In this document: in pieces, positions 26,346-35,031 of the stretch | Layout of the letters: the number at the start of each line of letters is the position of its first letter | How positions within the stretch are numbered: the stretch's first letter is position 1 | IMG/VR virus record: IMGVR_UViG_3300030105_003283 | Coordinates: 1 to 58,856 of that record | Strand: one strand, 5' to 3' | From: a virus | Length of the DNA stretch: 58,856 nucleotides | Notes under the pieces: generated by a model | Database searches by the model: none | The model's input: only the letters and a program-made list of their open reading frames with translations | What the model was told of the DNA's origin: nothing | Translations under genes and position numbers: made by a program

Positions 26346-27021
26346 CTGCAAATGCCTTTTCAAATTTTACTTTTTTCAATAAGCTTCTCTGTAACTTTAG
26401 GAACTTAATCATAAGATTTGCAGTATCCTTAACGTCTTGCAGTGCGTCGTGAGCATTGTCCTTGCTAGACTGATCCATTCCAAAGTAGTCACGCATGTAA
26501 TCCATACTATAGCCCTTGACGTCCTGATTGTTCTCAAACCAACAATATATATGTTGCATGACATCAATTGTAAAAATGGGATTAAAGATTTTTTGCCGAC
26601 CTTTTTTTTCATCAATGGGTCCGTACTGTTGACACATTCGCTCAACGATTGGCATATCAAATCCGTTGATATTGTAACCGGCCGCAATTGGTGCGTAATA
26701 GGAAGTATGCTTCCAGTTGTATTTATCACAAAACCCTGCAAACTTTTTCCACACTGTTTTAGGAAGGGGAGCCTTGGCAAGCTCTTTTCTAGTCTTTCTT
26801 GTTATCTCTAACGCCTTCTCCTCTAGCGGTCCAACGCCAGCCGCGATAGCTTTGTCGTCATCAATGATTGGTCTAATTTCACTATTGAACATCCCGCCGG
26901 GCTGAATCTCAAGCTTTCTTGCGTGAATAGCCACTGCTGCTATTTGGGTTGGTTGACATGTGTATGGATTCGCTCCACCAGTTTCAAAGTCAAATACAAT
27001 AATATCTCTAAAGTTTGCCAT
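26326..27021 (-). CDS. DnaQ-type 3'-5' exonuclease (DEDDh)
   Basis: 231 residues. Exo I 'VFDFETGGANP' (Asp11, Glu13), Exo II 'AAGYNINGFDMPIVER' and Exo III 'NAHDALQDVKDT' (about 194-205, H-x4-D) complete the DEDDh catalytic set. Placed between the two polymerase halves, it is the probable proofreading subunit. The PHP domain of the polymerase N-half lacks the full metal site, which fits with separate proofreading. Confidence 0.88.
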   Translation of the reverse strand: MANFRDIIVFDFETGGANPYTCQPTQIAAVAIHARKLEIQPGGMFNSEIRPIIDDDKAIAAGVGPLEEKALEITRKTRKELAKAPLPKTVWKKFAGFCDKYNWKHTSYYAPIAAGYNINGFDMPIVERMCQQYGPIDEKKGRQKIFNPIFTIDVMQHIYCWFENNQDVKGYSMDYMRDYFGMDQSSKDNAHDALQDVKDTANLMIKFLKLQRSLLKKVKFEKAFADGNVYV

Positions 27022-27022
27022 T

Positions 27023-27256
27023 TCAATAACCTCTATTTCTAAGTTCCAAAAATTTATTTACCGCGTCATCTATGTTATGGTACGTCTCGTAAATCCTATG
27101 TTTATCAGACCAGACCTGATATCTGGCAGCCCGAACAACAGCCCCACTTGTGTAGTTATTCAGGTTGCATATAGATATACCATTTGATTCTATTGAGCAC
27201 CCAGAAAAGATTACAGACTTGTAGTCTTCTTTTGTTTCCGATGTTTTATTATTCAT
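27023..27256 (-). CDS. Small protein of unknown function
   Basis: 77 residues from the ATG at 27256; a TTG two codons earlier is also open. No recognised domain. The central part 'GISICNLNNYTSGAVVRAARYQVWSDKHRIYETYHNIDDAVNKFLEL' has a strand-strand-helix look like a compact alpha/beta module, similar to small phage proteins with an AP2- or DUF-like fold. It is the first gene after the polymerase N-half, overlapping it by 8 bases. It is not a continuation of the polymerase. Confidence 0.55.
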   Translation of the reverse strand: MNNKTSETKEDYKSVIFSGCSIESNGISICNLNNYTSGAVVRAARYQVWSDKHRIYETYHNIDDAVNKFLELRNRGY

Positions 27257-28844
27257 ATGCAATGTCCATTATTTTACTAAGTAAGTCGATACCAAGAACA
27301 TCAAACTTTACATGTCCCTGAGTTTCAAGAGCCGTCATCTCGAAGGCTACAATAGGGTCTCCGGTCTTGTCTATTGTCATTGGACAGGTATCAGCGAGTA
27401 TGTGTTTAGAAATAATAACCCCCGCAGGATGCTTACCCTGTGATTTGTTCGTGCCTTCTATTTTGATAGCCTGCTCAAACATATGGGCAAGAGATCCTAC
27501 AAGGTTTCCATCTTCGTCTATTGAGCACCAGTTCTTGAGTTCGTCGGGCTCATTTTCCAATGTCCACCTAATAATTGATTTGTCTTCCATGAGCTCAAGC
27601 TGGTCGGAAATAACCGCTTCATCGGGTATGCCTTCTGTTATTGCGTTCATCTCCATAAACGAGACGGCATCATTGATTCTTAACACCTCTTTTAACGCAG
27701 CTCTGCCCTGAAGTCTACCAAACGTTATCATCTGTCCAACCTTATTTGACCCATATTTTTCTTTAATATAGTCAATTACTTCGTCTCTATGTTCGGATGG
27801 AATGTCCATGTCTATATCTGGTAGGGACGTATAGTCTTCTGTGTTTCTTCCCTCGTTATAAAACCGTTCAAAAATTAGGTCATATTCTATGGGATCTACC
27901 TCAGTGACACCAATAAGATACGACACTAAACATCCAGCAGCAGAGCCTCTCCCCGGCCCAGCCAGCCATCCCCTTTCCTTAACACTATTGATGATGTCTT
28001 GAACAATCAGAAAATACCCAGAAAGACTCGCCTTAAATATAACATCAAGCTCCTTTTTAATCCTGTCAAGATATTCTTGCTTCTTATCCGGGTCGGCAAT
28101 CTTGCCCTGTGGAATAAGCCTGCTTTTCCAGCCCTCTCGGCAAAGATTTGTTAGGTGTTCGTCCTCATCAACTCCTTCTGGACATTGAAATTTTGGGAGC
28201 ATGGGTTTGGCTGCTATCTCATAACTCTCGCACATGTCGCAGATTTTGTTTAAGAGTTGGATTTCCTCGTCTGAATCTTTAACCTCATCGGGTTCCGGCA
28301 GGTAGAAATCATCGCTAGTGAAGAACTCTTTGTTTTTCACCTCTTCGCCACTGTTCATTAACGACTGTATCTTGGGCAGTGTTGTCTTCATTCCGGAACA
28401 CAGAAGAACCCTGTGGGCCTCCGCCTCGTCTTTTGTAACGTAGTAGACGCCACGATCTTTGTAGCCGTAAGAGAAATAATTTTTACCAAATGTTTTCTTG
28501 TATCCGGCCTGATGTTCATTCGTTATACATATCAGATTTCCTCTTTTGGCAAGATCCTGAAACAACGCAAGGCCACCATGCGACACTATTTTAATCAGGT
28601 CAAACCAGCCGTCCTTATTCTTTGCTATAAGGAGGTGTGTCCCAAAATCACAACCCAAGATAGGCTTGACGCCATGCTTGTGACAGGACTCGTGAAAATT
28701 TACAGCTCCAGACAGGCACTCCATGTCAGTAATCACACAGGCGCGATATCCGTACTCCTTACACTTCGCAGCAAGTTTATCACACTTTGAAAACGCTTTT
28801 AACAGACTAAAGTGTGTCTTGCAGTTAAATGGTATCCATTTCAT
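27249..28844 (-). CDS. dnaE: DNA polymerase III alpha subunit, N-terminal half
   Basis: 531 residues holding the PHP domain (1-about 210) and the palm. 'WLAGPGRGSAAGCLVSYLIG' (about 293-312), 'LPDIDMDIP' with Asp345/Asp347, 'KHPAGVIIS' and 'HVKFDVLGIDLL' with the third catalytic Asp515 are all present. It then stops right after this last palm motif, where a normal DnaE would continue. In the PHP domain the usual 'TDH' reads 'TDM' and the HxH opening reads 'KTHFS', so its metal site is probably lost, as in E. coli DnaE. The fingers and C-terminal domains are encoded at 24437-25990. Confidence 0.92.
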   Translation of the reverse strand: MKWIPFNCKTHFSLLKAFSKCDKLAAKCKEYGYRACVITDMECLSGAVNFHESCHKHGVKPILGCDFGTHLLIAKNKDGWFDLIKIVSHGGLALFQDLAKRGNLICITNEHQAGYKKTFGKNYFSYGYKDRGVYYVTKDEAEAHRVLLCSGMKTTLPKIQSLMNSGEEVKNKEFFTSDDFYLPEPDEVKDSDEEIQLLNKICDMCESYEIAAKPMLPKFQCPEGVDEDEHLTNLCREGWKSRLIPQGKIADPDKKQEYLDRIKKELDVIFKASLSGYFLIVQDIINSVKERGWLAGPGRGSAAGCLVSYLIGVTEVDPIEYDLIFERFYNEGRNTEDYTSLPDIDMDIPSEHRDEVIDYIKEKYGSNKVGQMITFGRLQGRAALKEVLRINDAVSFMEMNAITEGIPDEAVISDQLELMEDKSIIRWTLENEPDELKNWCSIDEDGNLVGSLAHMFEQAIKIEGTNKSQGKHPAGVIISKHILADTCPMTIDKTGDPIVAFEMTALETQGHVKFDVLGIDLLSKIMDIAYE

Positions 28845-29739
28845 TCAATGATCTCCTAATCGCTTCAAGTTGTTTTTTGTTTGATTTCAAATTTGTTTTA
28901 GCCACTTCAACTTTTGACTTGAGGTGTTCTGCTAGATTTTGTGGACTGAGAGTGTTATTACAATAGTCGGCAATCTCATATAGAAACTTGCGACACTTTG
29001 GCGTCTGTAAAAAGTTTAGCACCTGACACATGGTTCTGTCTAAGTCTCTCCATTTGGTTTTAAAGTGTGGTGCAGCCTCGTAATACCAAAGGCGAGGAAG
29101 GCTCTCTACGAGGGGAACAGCCCCCATAAGTATTGACTCAAAGAATCTAAACGTCTCATCGCTGTGAGCCCCCTGTGGACACAGAGAGACCCTTGACTCA
29201 GAAAGTATGTCTGCATACTCTTCAGCCGCGAGACCCTGTGAAAAGCCGTCTGTGTACTTTACAAAGAACTTAAACTTACCACTAGACTCAGACTTTTCAG
29301 CCATCTCGTCCAAGTGTCTCTTGAAGCAGTCTCTCGTGCCAGTGTCTGGTATTTGTCCCACAAAAGAAAAGTCGTATTTTCTTTCCGACAAAGGTTTTAC
29401 GATGGTTGGACTAATGTCTCTAAATGTACCAAGAGGAAGAGGGTAGACGAGAGGATTGTGTCTTGGGTATCCCCATTCATCTAGCATAAAGTAGTGTTGG
29501 AATATTAAAAACACATCATTTCTATGAAACTCATTTGGAGTGTCGTGCGTTTCTCTAGAAGTTGCGAACACTATATTTAATTTGTCGTCATTGTATTTTG
29601 GCATATCGCGACCAAGATCATATTTCACTATAATCCTGTACTCATCGCTCAGTAGAAATGCCAGCCTTTTCACCACCTCTAGCGTAAAGCCATTTCCTAA
29701 ATGAAACTCTTTATTTAAATCTACTACTTCTGCGGACAT
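28825..29739 (-). CDS. Exostosin/GT47-like glycosyltransferase
   Basis: 304 residues with 'YDFSFVGQIPDTGTRDCF', 'SESRVSLCPQGAHSDETFRF' and 'FESILMGAVPLVESLPRLWYYEAAPHF' as the exostosin donor motif, parallel to the genes at 10494 and 13481. A basic coiled-coil-like tail follows ('KSKVEVAKTNLKSNKKQLEAI'). It is embedded in the replication module, overlapping the polymerase start by 20 bases and the nuclease gene by 16. Location far from the glycan island is odd and may reflect later insertion. Confidence 0.68.
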   Translation of the reverse strand: MSAEVVDLNKEFHLGNGFTLEVVKRLAFLLSDEYRIIVKYDLGRDMPKYNDDKLNIVFATSRETHDTPNEFHRNDVFLIFQHYFMLDEWGYPRHNPLVYPLPLGTFRDISPTIVKPLSERKYDFSFVGQIPDTGTRDCFKRHLDEMAEKSESSGKFKFFVKYTDGFSQGLAAEEYADILSESRVSLCPQGAHSDETFRFFESILMGAVPLVESLPRLWYYEAAPHFKTKWRDLDRTMCQVLNFLQTPKCRKFLYEIADYCNNTLSPQNLAEHLKSKVEVAKTNLKSNKKQLEAIRRSLNEMDTI

Positions 29740-30224
29740 AAGTCTTCCAATGTTTGAAGTTTTTTAATTTCCATATTGTAACAATCCGCTCTCACATAAA
29801 AGCCGTTGCTGCCATCTTTTTGGCCCTTCTTTAAGAACCTAGCGCCATCAAAATAGTCTTCCTTGGATAGACCTCCAAGAACCCACGCTCTTGTCCATAC
29901 TCGGTTTATATTCTCTATTCTAACAAAAACATAATAGTCACATTTCTGCTTGGTGTTAAACGCGGCGACAGAACATTCGTAGTAGGGTTTTGGCTCGCTG
30001 GTACACCGTTTCGTTTTAACGTCGTATGTAACATCGTCACTTATAATATCATAGTCATATGTGTTGTTTATATCACCTTTAATTATATGATTAGCGACTT
30101 CTTCCCCTAAGAATCCGGCAATATTTCCATCACCCTTTGTAATAGAGTTATTTATTTCGCCCATCTCGCGAGCCTTTCTCCAAGCCCTCTTCTTCATGTC
30201 TTCAGTTATTTTTATTTCAATCAT
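29724..30224 (-). CDS. Putative PD-(D/E)XK nuclease-like protein
   Basis: 166 residues. 'IAGFLGEEVANHIIKG', 'YDYDIISDDVTYDVKTKR' suggests the Glu helix, the Asp and the DxK (here D-V-K) of the restriction-endonuclease fold. 'CDYYVFVRIE' is the usual following strand. Similar small nuclease-like proteins occur beside phage replication genes. ATGA overlap with the RecB-like nuclease gene. Specific role unknown; may process DNA ends or degrade host DNA. Confidence 0.55.
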   Translation of the reverse strand: MIEIKITEDMKKRAWRKAREMGEINNSITKGDGNIAGFLGEEVANHIIKGDINNTYDYDIISDDVTYDVKTKRCTSEPKPYYECSVAAFNTKQKCDYYVFVRIENINRVWTRAWVLGGLSKEDYFDGARFLKKGQKDGSNGFYVRADCYNMEIKKLQTLEDLCPQK

Positions 30225-31240
30225 CCCGGTGCCTCATAATAGCCTATTTCAAATCCGTCTTTTGTACATCTTTCCACGGTGTCATCGTGTCCGAAAGCTT
30301 TTAGATGTTCCTCAACATGCTCACATATCGAGATATTGGTTCCGGGCCAGTTGTTCTTGTAGAAATGGCACAGCTTTGTACACTTAAAGTGTGACCTTCT
30401 TTGCGATATGGGCCTAGGAAACTCGTTGTGTTTTATTTGCTTGAACCTTTTCTCCAACATACCCAAGAACTTCTCTTGATCGGACTTGTCAAAACACATA
30501 CTGAATGGGCCACCATCCTTAATATAATATATCGTCATAATGGCCTGTTTGTATTCTGGAAAGAGTTTACATATAGCATAATTATACAATAAGAGTTGCG
30601 GATCTTCAAGTAATTTCTCGTAAGTTTTTTTCTCTCCGGTCGCCCAGTTTAGTCTTCGTCCCGTTTTCCAGTCAACAACCTCTATTACGCCATCTTCAAC
30701 TTCGGTAACTAAGTCTATGGTTCCCTTGATTGCAAGCTGTCCCTCAACCACTTCCCCGTTAGGCATTTTGTATTTATACTTTGCCCAATCTTCTTCTATA
30801 GGAATGTCAAACTGCGGCTCTGAGGCAACCACGTTTCTATTTCTGGGATCAAACTGACCATCGTTATACTCCAGCGCATCATCAACACATTTTTTGCAGA
30901 ACTTCATGTCTGCTGCGGTATAGCTATGGGTGCAGTTCTTGGTGTAATATTCATAGCTTCTATCAAGCATCTCCTTTACAAACTTCTTTGTATACAGAGT
31001 CCGCTTTGAGAATTCAATATCACCTATTCCGTCGTCAGTGATAGATAGTCCTGTCTTCTTGCCTTCCTGTAGCTTTTTTTTACAAGAGCCTAAGCACTCC
31101 ATGACCTTGTGAACTATCGTTCCCAGTTGCGCCTTTTTGCCAGAAATAGACTGGTGTCCAAGCGCGTATGTTATAAAGTACTGCATTTGACAGTAGTCAT
31201 AGTTGTTGTATGACGAGCTTCTTACATAGGTGACTATCAT
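30221..31240 (-). CDS. RecB/Cas4-like PD-(D/E)XK nuclease with probable Fe-S cluster
   Basis: 339 residues. 'GTIDLVTEVEDGVIEVVDWKTGR' (about 185-205) contains the GxxD and D-x-K catalytic motifs, followed by 'DPQLLLYNYAI' (the Q-x3-Y helix). A Cys near the N-terminus ('YNNYDYCQMQYF') and three near the C-terminus ('CTKLCHFYKNN...SIC') have the arrangement of a [4Fe-4S] cluster as in Cas4/AddB. It probably works in DNA end processing or recombination with the RecA-like protein and helicase. Confidence 0.82.
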   Translation of the reverse strand: MIVTYVRSSSYNNYDYCQMQYFITYALGHQSISGKKAQLGTIVHKVMECLGSCKKKLQEGKKTGLSITDDGIGDIEFSKRTLYTKKFVKEMLDRSYEYYTKNCTHSYTAADMKFCKKCVDDALEYNDGQFDPRNRNVVASEPQFDIPIEEDWAKYKYKMPNGEVVEGQLAIKGTIDLVTEVEDGVIEVVDWKTGRRLNWATGEKKTYEKLLEDPQLLLYNYAICKLFPEYKQAIMTIYYIKDGGPFSMCFDKSDQEKFLGMLEKRFKQIKHNEFPRPISQRRSHFKCTKLCHFYKNNWPGTNISICEHVEEHLKAFGHDDTVERCTKDGFEIGYYEAPG

Positions 31241-32145
31241 TAGTTATCCTCTTTAAATTTGTGGATGCCGCCAACCAGTGTTGGCTCTGGGATTTTTTCC
31301 TCTGGTTCCGGATCGGGAGCAATCTCTGCTCCTAACCATCCCCATTCATTCAAAAGTTTTATCAACTCAACGTTTGTTTCGTGTATAGACAGGTTGGCGT
31401 TATCTATAACACCATCAAAGTTGTCGTAAGACGACAGGGATTGCTCGCTTGCATGGGAGTCTTTAAATATGTTTCTTGTTAGTCGAATCACCTTACCATT
31501 AGATTCTTGAATGGCTGTAGCCTCATTTGGAAAACGACAGTCGTCAATAACGGCTATGAGGGGCTCTTCAGCCAGAACGTCTTTAATGAGTTTAGATTGC
31601 CAAACGTCTTCATAAACTTTTCGACAAAGGTCAGTACCAAAGAATTGTAAGAATTCTCGCGCGCTCATCCTGCCCGGTTTATGATATCTCAAAACTCCGG
31701 TATCTATGAGCTTTTTTATGTCCTTTTGTTTTGCTAGCTTTTCGTCCGTGATGACCGCAGGCATTTCTTCCCATCTGAATATGGTGGCGCTGTTTTTTTG
31801 ATTGTCTTTTCCATATACTTGGTCTGATCCCAATTCAAACAGGGCGGTAGATATTTGCTTAAGGGGTGCGGCAAACGAATAGCTCTTGATGTAAGGCCAC
31901 ATGTTATAGGATGCCCATTCTGCGAATTCAGGATCAGAACTACCAACATCTAGAAAAGCCTTTCCCGCTTCAGCTTTTCCGTCAGCATTTATAATCTTGG
32001 TGCCTATAACAAGGTCTCCATCACCAGTTATGCCAAAATCATCTATAACCCTATGGGAACGTAGCTGATATCCGTGTAGGAAATTTGTACAAGTGTTTTT
32101 TCCAGACTGTTTGCTTCCGGCAAACGCCAATATTCTACTCTTCAT
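31240..32145 (-). CDS. Deoxynucleoside monophosphate kinase
   Basis: 301 residues. N-terminal P-loop 'LAFAGSKQSGKNTCTNFL', then 'FAAPLKQISTALFELG', 'MSAREFLQFFGTDLCRKV', 'IAVIDDCRFPNEATAIQ' and 'VIRLTRN'. These are the conserved blocks of phage dNMP kinases (T4 gene 1 and Pfam DNMK type). It phosphorylates dNMPs to dNDPs, complementing the dUTPase and RNR in this genome. A Pro/Glu-rich linker sits near the C-terminus. One-base and 11-base overlaps with neighbours. Confidence 0.85.
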   Translation of the reverse strand: MKSRILAFAGSKQSGKNTCTNFLHGYQLRSHRVIDDFGITGDGDLVIGTKIINADGKAEAGKAFLDVGSSDPEFAEWASYNMWPYIKSYSFAAPLKQISTALFELGSDQVYGKDNQKNSATIFRWEEMPAVITDEKLAKQKDIKKLIDTGVLRYHKPGRMSAREFLQFFGTDLCRKVYEDVWQSKLIKDVLAEEPLIAVIDDCRFPNEATAIQESNGKVIRLTRNIFKDSHASEQSLSSYDNFDGVIDNANLSIHETNVELIKLLNEWGWLGAEIAPDPEPEEKIPEPTLVGGIHKFKEDN

Positions 32146-33181
32146 TGAATAAACCTTTCAATTGGGGATACAGTTCTTCTTTAATTTGCTCTATGGACAT
32201 TTCCCCCACATCCTTCGTTGAGATGTCGGGTCTGTAGTAATTAAATCTTCGTCCGCATTTTTTTATTATTTGTTCGCAAGCCTTTGTTCCGGCCTCGTCT
32301 GAGTCTGTAAGTATAATAACGTTTAATGCGCCGCTTTGCTCTAACAATAATAGCTGGTCTTCATTGATGCTAGATCCAAAAATCCCAACACAGTTCTTGA
32401 GTCCGGCCTCATGCATCCTCCAGACATCCCCTTGTCCCTCTACCAATATGACAGAGCCGCTTTCTTTTATATGTTTTGAGGCTATGTTTAAGCCATACAG
32501 GATTGATTTCCGGAATCCCTTGCTATGTAGCCACTTTGGGTTCATGTTTCCGTTTGTAGCTCTTCCAACACAGCCTATATAATTATAGCCTTCATCGTAG
32601 ATTGGGACAACAACTCTTCCCGACATTGGGCGATTTTTTTCTAAACAAAACCCCACATCGAACATGTCAAGGGTTTCTGGCTGATATCCTCTTCCTATAT
32701 AATATTCTGATGGTATCTGTATCTTTGACCTAATTTCATCCCTAGATATGTTTAAGATGTTTCGATCTATCTTTTTGCTAAAAATATCTAAGACGTTTAG
32801 TGTTCTACGTTGCCGCTCTTCTATGTTGTCCAACTCCTCAATACTTATATTGAAGAAGTTTGCACAGTAGGCAGCAGCTTCGTTTAATGAAACCTTGCGG
32901 TCTCTGTTTTGGGAAAGTGAACCTCTCACGAAGCCAAGAAGACTATTGGTAAAATCGTCTTCGCAGTGATTTGTCCAACATTGCCAATTTCCCTTTGAGG
33001 TTAATCCGTCCGTGAACACGCTACATCCTTCTGGATTGTCTCCTCCGTGTACAGGACACGCAAAAGAAAACCTATTGGGATATTCTACATAATCTATGTC
33101 AAGTGATCTGAGGAGGTCTGGAAGCCTCTCAAACAGATTCTCACAGATCTGAAATATCTGATTCTTCGTTAATGTTTTCAT
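32135..33181 (-). CDS. dnaG: DnaG-type DNA primase
   Basis: 348 residues. N-terminal zinc-binding motif 'FACPVHGGDNPEGCSVF...CWTNHC' (CHC2 type), the RNA-polymerase domain entry 'YYIGRGYQPETLDMFDVGFC', and the TOPRIM motifs 'VILVEGQGDVWRM' (Glu) and 'VIILTDSDEAG' (DxD). It lacks a long C-terminal helicase-binding domain, common in phage primases. Its start overlaps the helicase gene by 41 bases, so the two are co-translated. Confidence 0.9.
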   Translation of the reverse strand: MKTLTKNQIFQICENLFERLPDLLRSLDIDYVEYPNRFSFACPVHGGDNPEGCSVFTDGLTSKGNWQCWTNHCEDDFTNSLLGFVRGSLSQNRDRKVSLNEAAAYCANFFNISIEELDNIEERQRRTLNVLDIFSKKIDRNILNISRDEIRSKIQIPSEYYIGRGYQPETLDMFDVGFCLEKNRPMSGRVVVPIYDEGYNYIGCVGRATNGNMNPKWLHSKGFRKSILYGLNIASKHIKESGSVILVEGQGDVWRMHEAGLKNCVGIFGSSINEDQLLLLEQSGALNVIILTDSDEAGTKACEQIIKKCGRRFNYYRPDISTKDVGEMSIEQIKEELYPQLKGLFNEE

Positions 33182-34619
33182 CTACTTCAAAACCTTCGTT
33201 TCTCGATCTGTTCTCAATATGTATTTCATTTCTAGTCATACCTTCGTCAATTCTTCCGTATTTGCCAAACATCTTCATGCTGATATAGTCTCCGTCACTA
33301 AGACCTTCTCCGTGTCTAGCAACAACCGGCACCAATTTTCTGTTGCCATGATCTACCCCGTCATCGGCAGTTTCTTCATCAGACTTTAGTTTAAATATAG
33401 AAAAACTTGTACACAACCATATAAGCCTATCTGATCCGGAAACCACATCAGTAGACTCCTTGGTTATACCGTCCCTGTTTAGCTGAACAAAAGCCAAGCA
33501 TGGAGCATCATATTTAACCATAAAGTTATGAAGTTTTGTTATTTGAAAACCAAGCACTTGGTATTCCTGCATTGAGGATGTAATGCCCTCGGAACCCATC
33601 AGTTTAAGATAGTCATATACAATTAGACAATCTTTTGTTTGTCCGTCATCATCAAAGCCTACGTGTTGATATATCCATTTACGCATCTGGCTTAATATAT
33701 TTTCAAACGACTCTCCCGCGATACTGATATAGTGATAAGGTATTTCTTTTAGCCTATCTCTAGCGGCTAAAACCTTTTCTTTATCGATTTCGCTTTCGGC
33801 AAATTTTCCTGTTGTTATCTTGTTGATCTCTACACTAGACAGACATGCGAGCATCCGGTTGTGGTGATCCTTTTTGGACATTTCTGTATCAAGAACCAAG
33901 ACTGGTATATTTAGCTCGCCGCTAACATGCATGGCAACAGCGTCTCCAAACATAGACTTACCAACCTTTGGACGAGCAGCAACCAAATCAACGCACTTCC
34001 TTCTTAATCCGCCACCAATCGCCACATCATACCTAGTGAACCCACTAGGAATACCAGCGAAGTCGCACGGATTGTCTATCAGGTACTGCACATACTCGTC
34101 AAGGTCTTCACCAATCAGCTCTGTCTGTTTGCTAGATCCCCTATATATGTCTCCGGTGGCGTCTAGGATGGGTTCTTCAACCTTAGATATTACATCCATA
34201 ATATCTTCATCGCCAGTAACTGAATCTAGATGTTTCTCACAGGCTTTTAGTGTACGCTTGAGATCCCTAGCTAATTTAAGTTTGGCCAGTTTAGAGGCGT
34301 GTGTCCCTAGATTATCTTTAAGGATTGGAAAGTTAAATAGAGATCTAATAAACCCTATTTCATCTTTCGTATTGATTTGGTCGTAAACCCCAAGATCATT
34401 TGCGGCAGACAGGATTGAAGAAAGCTCTACCTTTGAAGTGTCTGATATTGACTTCTGGACACAGCTAAAGATAAGCTGATTCATATCATTGGTAAAATGA
34501 TCAGCCTCAATAAAGTCTATCTCTAGATAAGCATCAAGACCGTATTGGCAAAGTGCTGCTATCACAGCTCTTTCAGCGGCCAGATCTTCAAGCGTTTTTT
34601 TTGTTATTTTCCTAGACAT
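33141..34619 (-). CDS. dnaB: DnaB-type replicative helicase
   Basis: 492 residues. An N-terminal DnaB-N-like helical domain ('LEDLAAERAVIAALCQYG') is followed by the RecA-like motor: 'IPSGFTRYDVAIGGGLRR', Walker A 'AARPKVGKSMFGDAVA', 'VLVLDTEMSKK' and Walker B 'CLIVYDYLKLMG', then 'LAFVQLNRDG'. It unwinds the fork for the split polymerase and primase encoded next to it. An acidic C-terminal tail is present. Confidence 0.9.
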   Translation of the reverse strand: MSRKITKKTLEDLAAERAVIAALCQYGLDAYLEIDFIEADHFTNDMNQLIFSCVQKSISDTSKVELSSILSAANDLGVYDQINTKDEIGFIRSLFNFPILKDNLGTHASKLAKLKLARDLKRTLKACEKHLDSVTGDEDIMDVISKVEEPILDATGDIYRGSSKQTELIGEDLDEYVQYLIDNPCDFAGIPSGFTRYDVAIGGGLRRKCVDLVAARPKVGKSMFGDAVAMHVSGELNIPVLVLDTEMSKKDHHNRMLACLSSVEINKITTGKFAESEIDKEKVLAARDRLKEIPYHYISIAGESFENILSQMRKWIYQHVGFDDDGQTKDCLIVYDYLKLMGSEGITSSMQEYQVLGFQITKLHNFMVKYDAPCLAFVQLNRDGITKESTDVVSGSDRLIWLCTSFSIFKLKSDEETADDGVDHGNRKLVPVVARHGEGLSDGDYISMKMFGKYGRIDEGMTRNEIHIENRSRNEGFEVDENINEESDISDL

Positions 34620-35029
34620 TTGTCACACGTATAAAATTCTCTTGCATGGGTTGGATGTATTGAAAACTCTTTGTTACATCTTTGGCAGCTTTGCTCGACG
34701 TACTTCACTGTTGATCTTCCTCGTTCTACTGGTTGAAAATCTGGAGTTGTAATATCTTTAGAGTCTACTCCATTATCAACGAAAGAGTTTGATCTACCCT
34801 TTACCTCGTTGACTGGAACGCCACCCTTTCTGGTTTCAATTGTGTCGGTGGCAACTATCGGGGAAAGAAATTCAGACTCATCTTTGTTGGCCGTAGGAGC
34901 TGATACTTTTTCAGCTTTGGCGGGAGTCATCTCTTGCTCTAGTAGATTGTTGGCCAGCGATATTAGTTCCGCATCGTTTGTAGCGATGGCGTTTTTTAAC
35001 AGCCTCTTAGCTTGTTCAAGTCTGTCCAT
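34604..35029 (-). CDS. Zinc-ribbon protein of unknown function
   Basis: 141 residues. An N-terminal helix ('RLEQAKRLLKNAIATNDAELISLANNLLEQ') precedes a long polar, probably disordered linker and a C-terminal four-Cys ribbon 'SCQRCNKEF...FYTCDKCLGK'. Its position just upstream of the helicase, with a 16-base overlap, suggests a loader or accessory role, which is inference only. Confidence 0.6.
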   Translation of the reverse strand: MDRLEQAKRLLKNAIATNDAELISLANNLLEQEMTPAKAEKVSAPTANKDESEFLSPIVATDTIETRKGGVPVNEVKGRSNSFVDNGVDSKDITTPDFQPVERGRSTVKYVEQSCQRCNKEFSIHPTHAREFYTCDKCLGK

Positions 35030-35031
35030 GC

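Noticed and set aside
24437-28844. Split intein (as in cyanobacterial DnaE) at the polymerase break
   Set aside because: The N-half ends on ordinary DnaE sequence and the C-half starts with ordinary linker sequence. No intein N or C motifs (Cys start, His-Asn end) are present.
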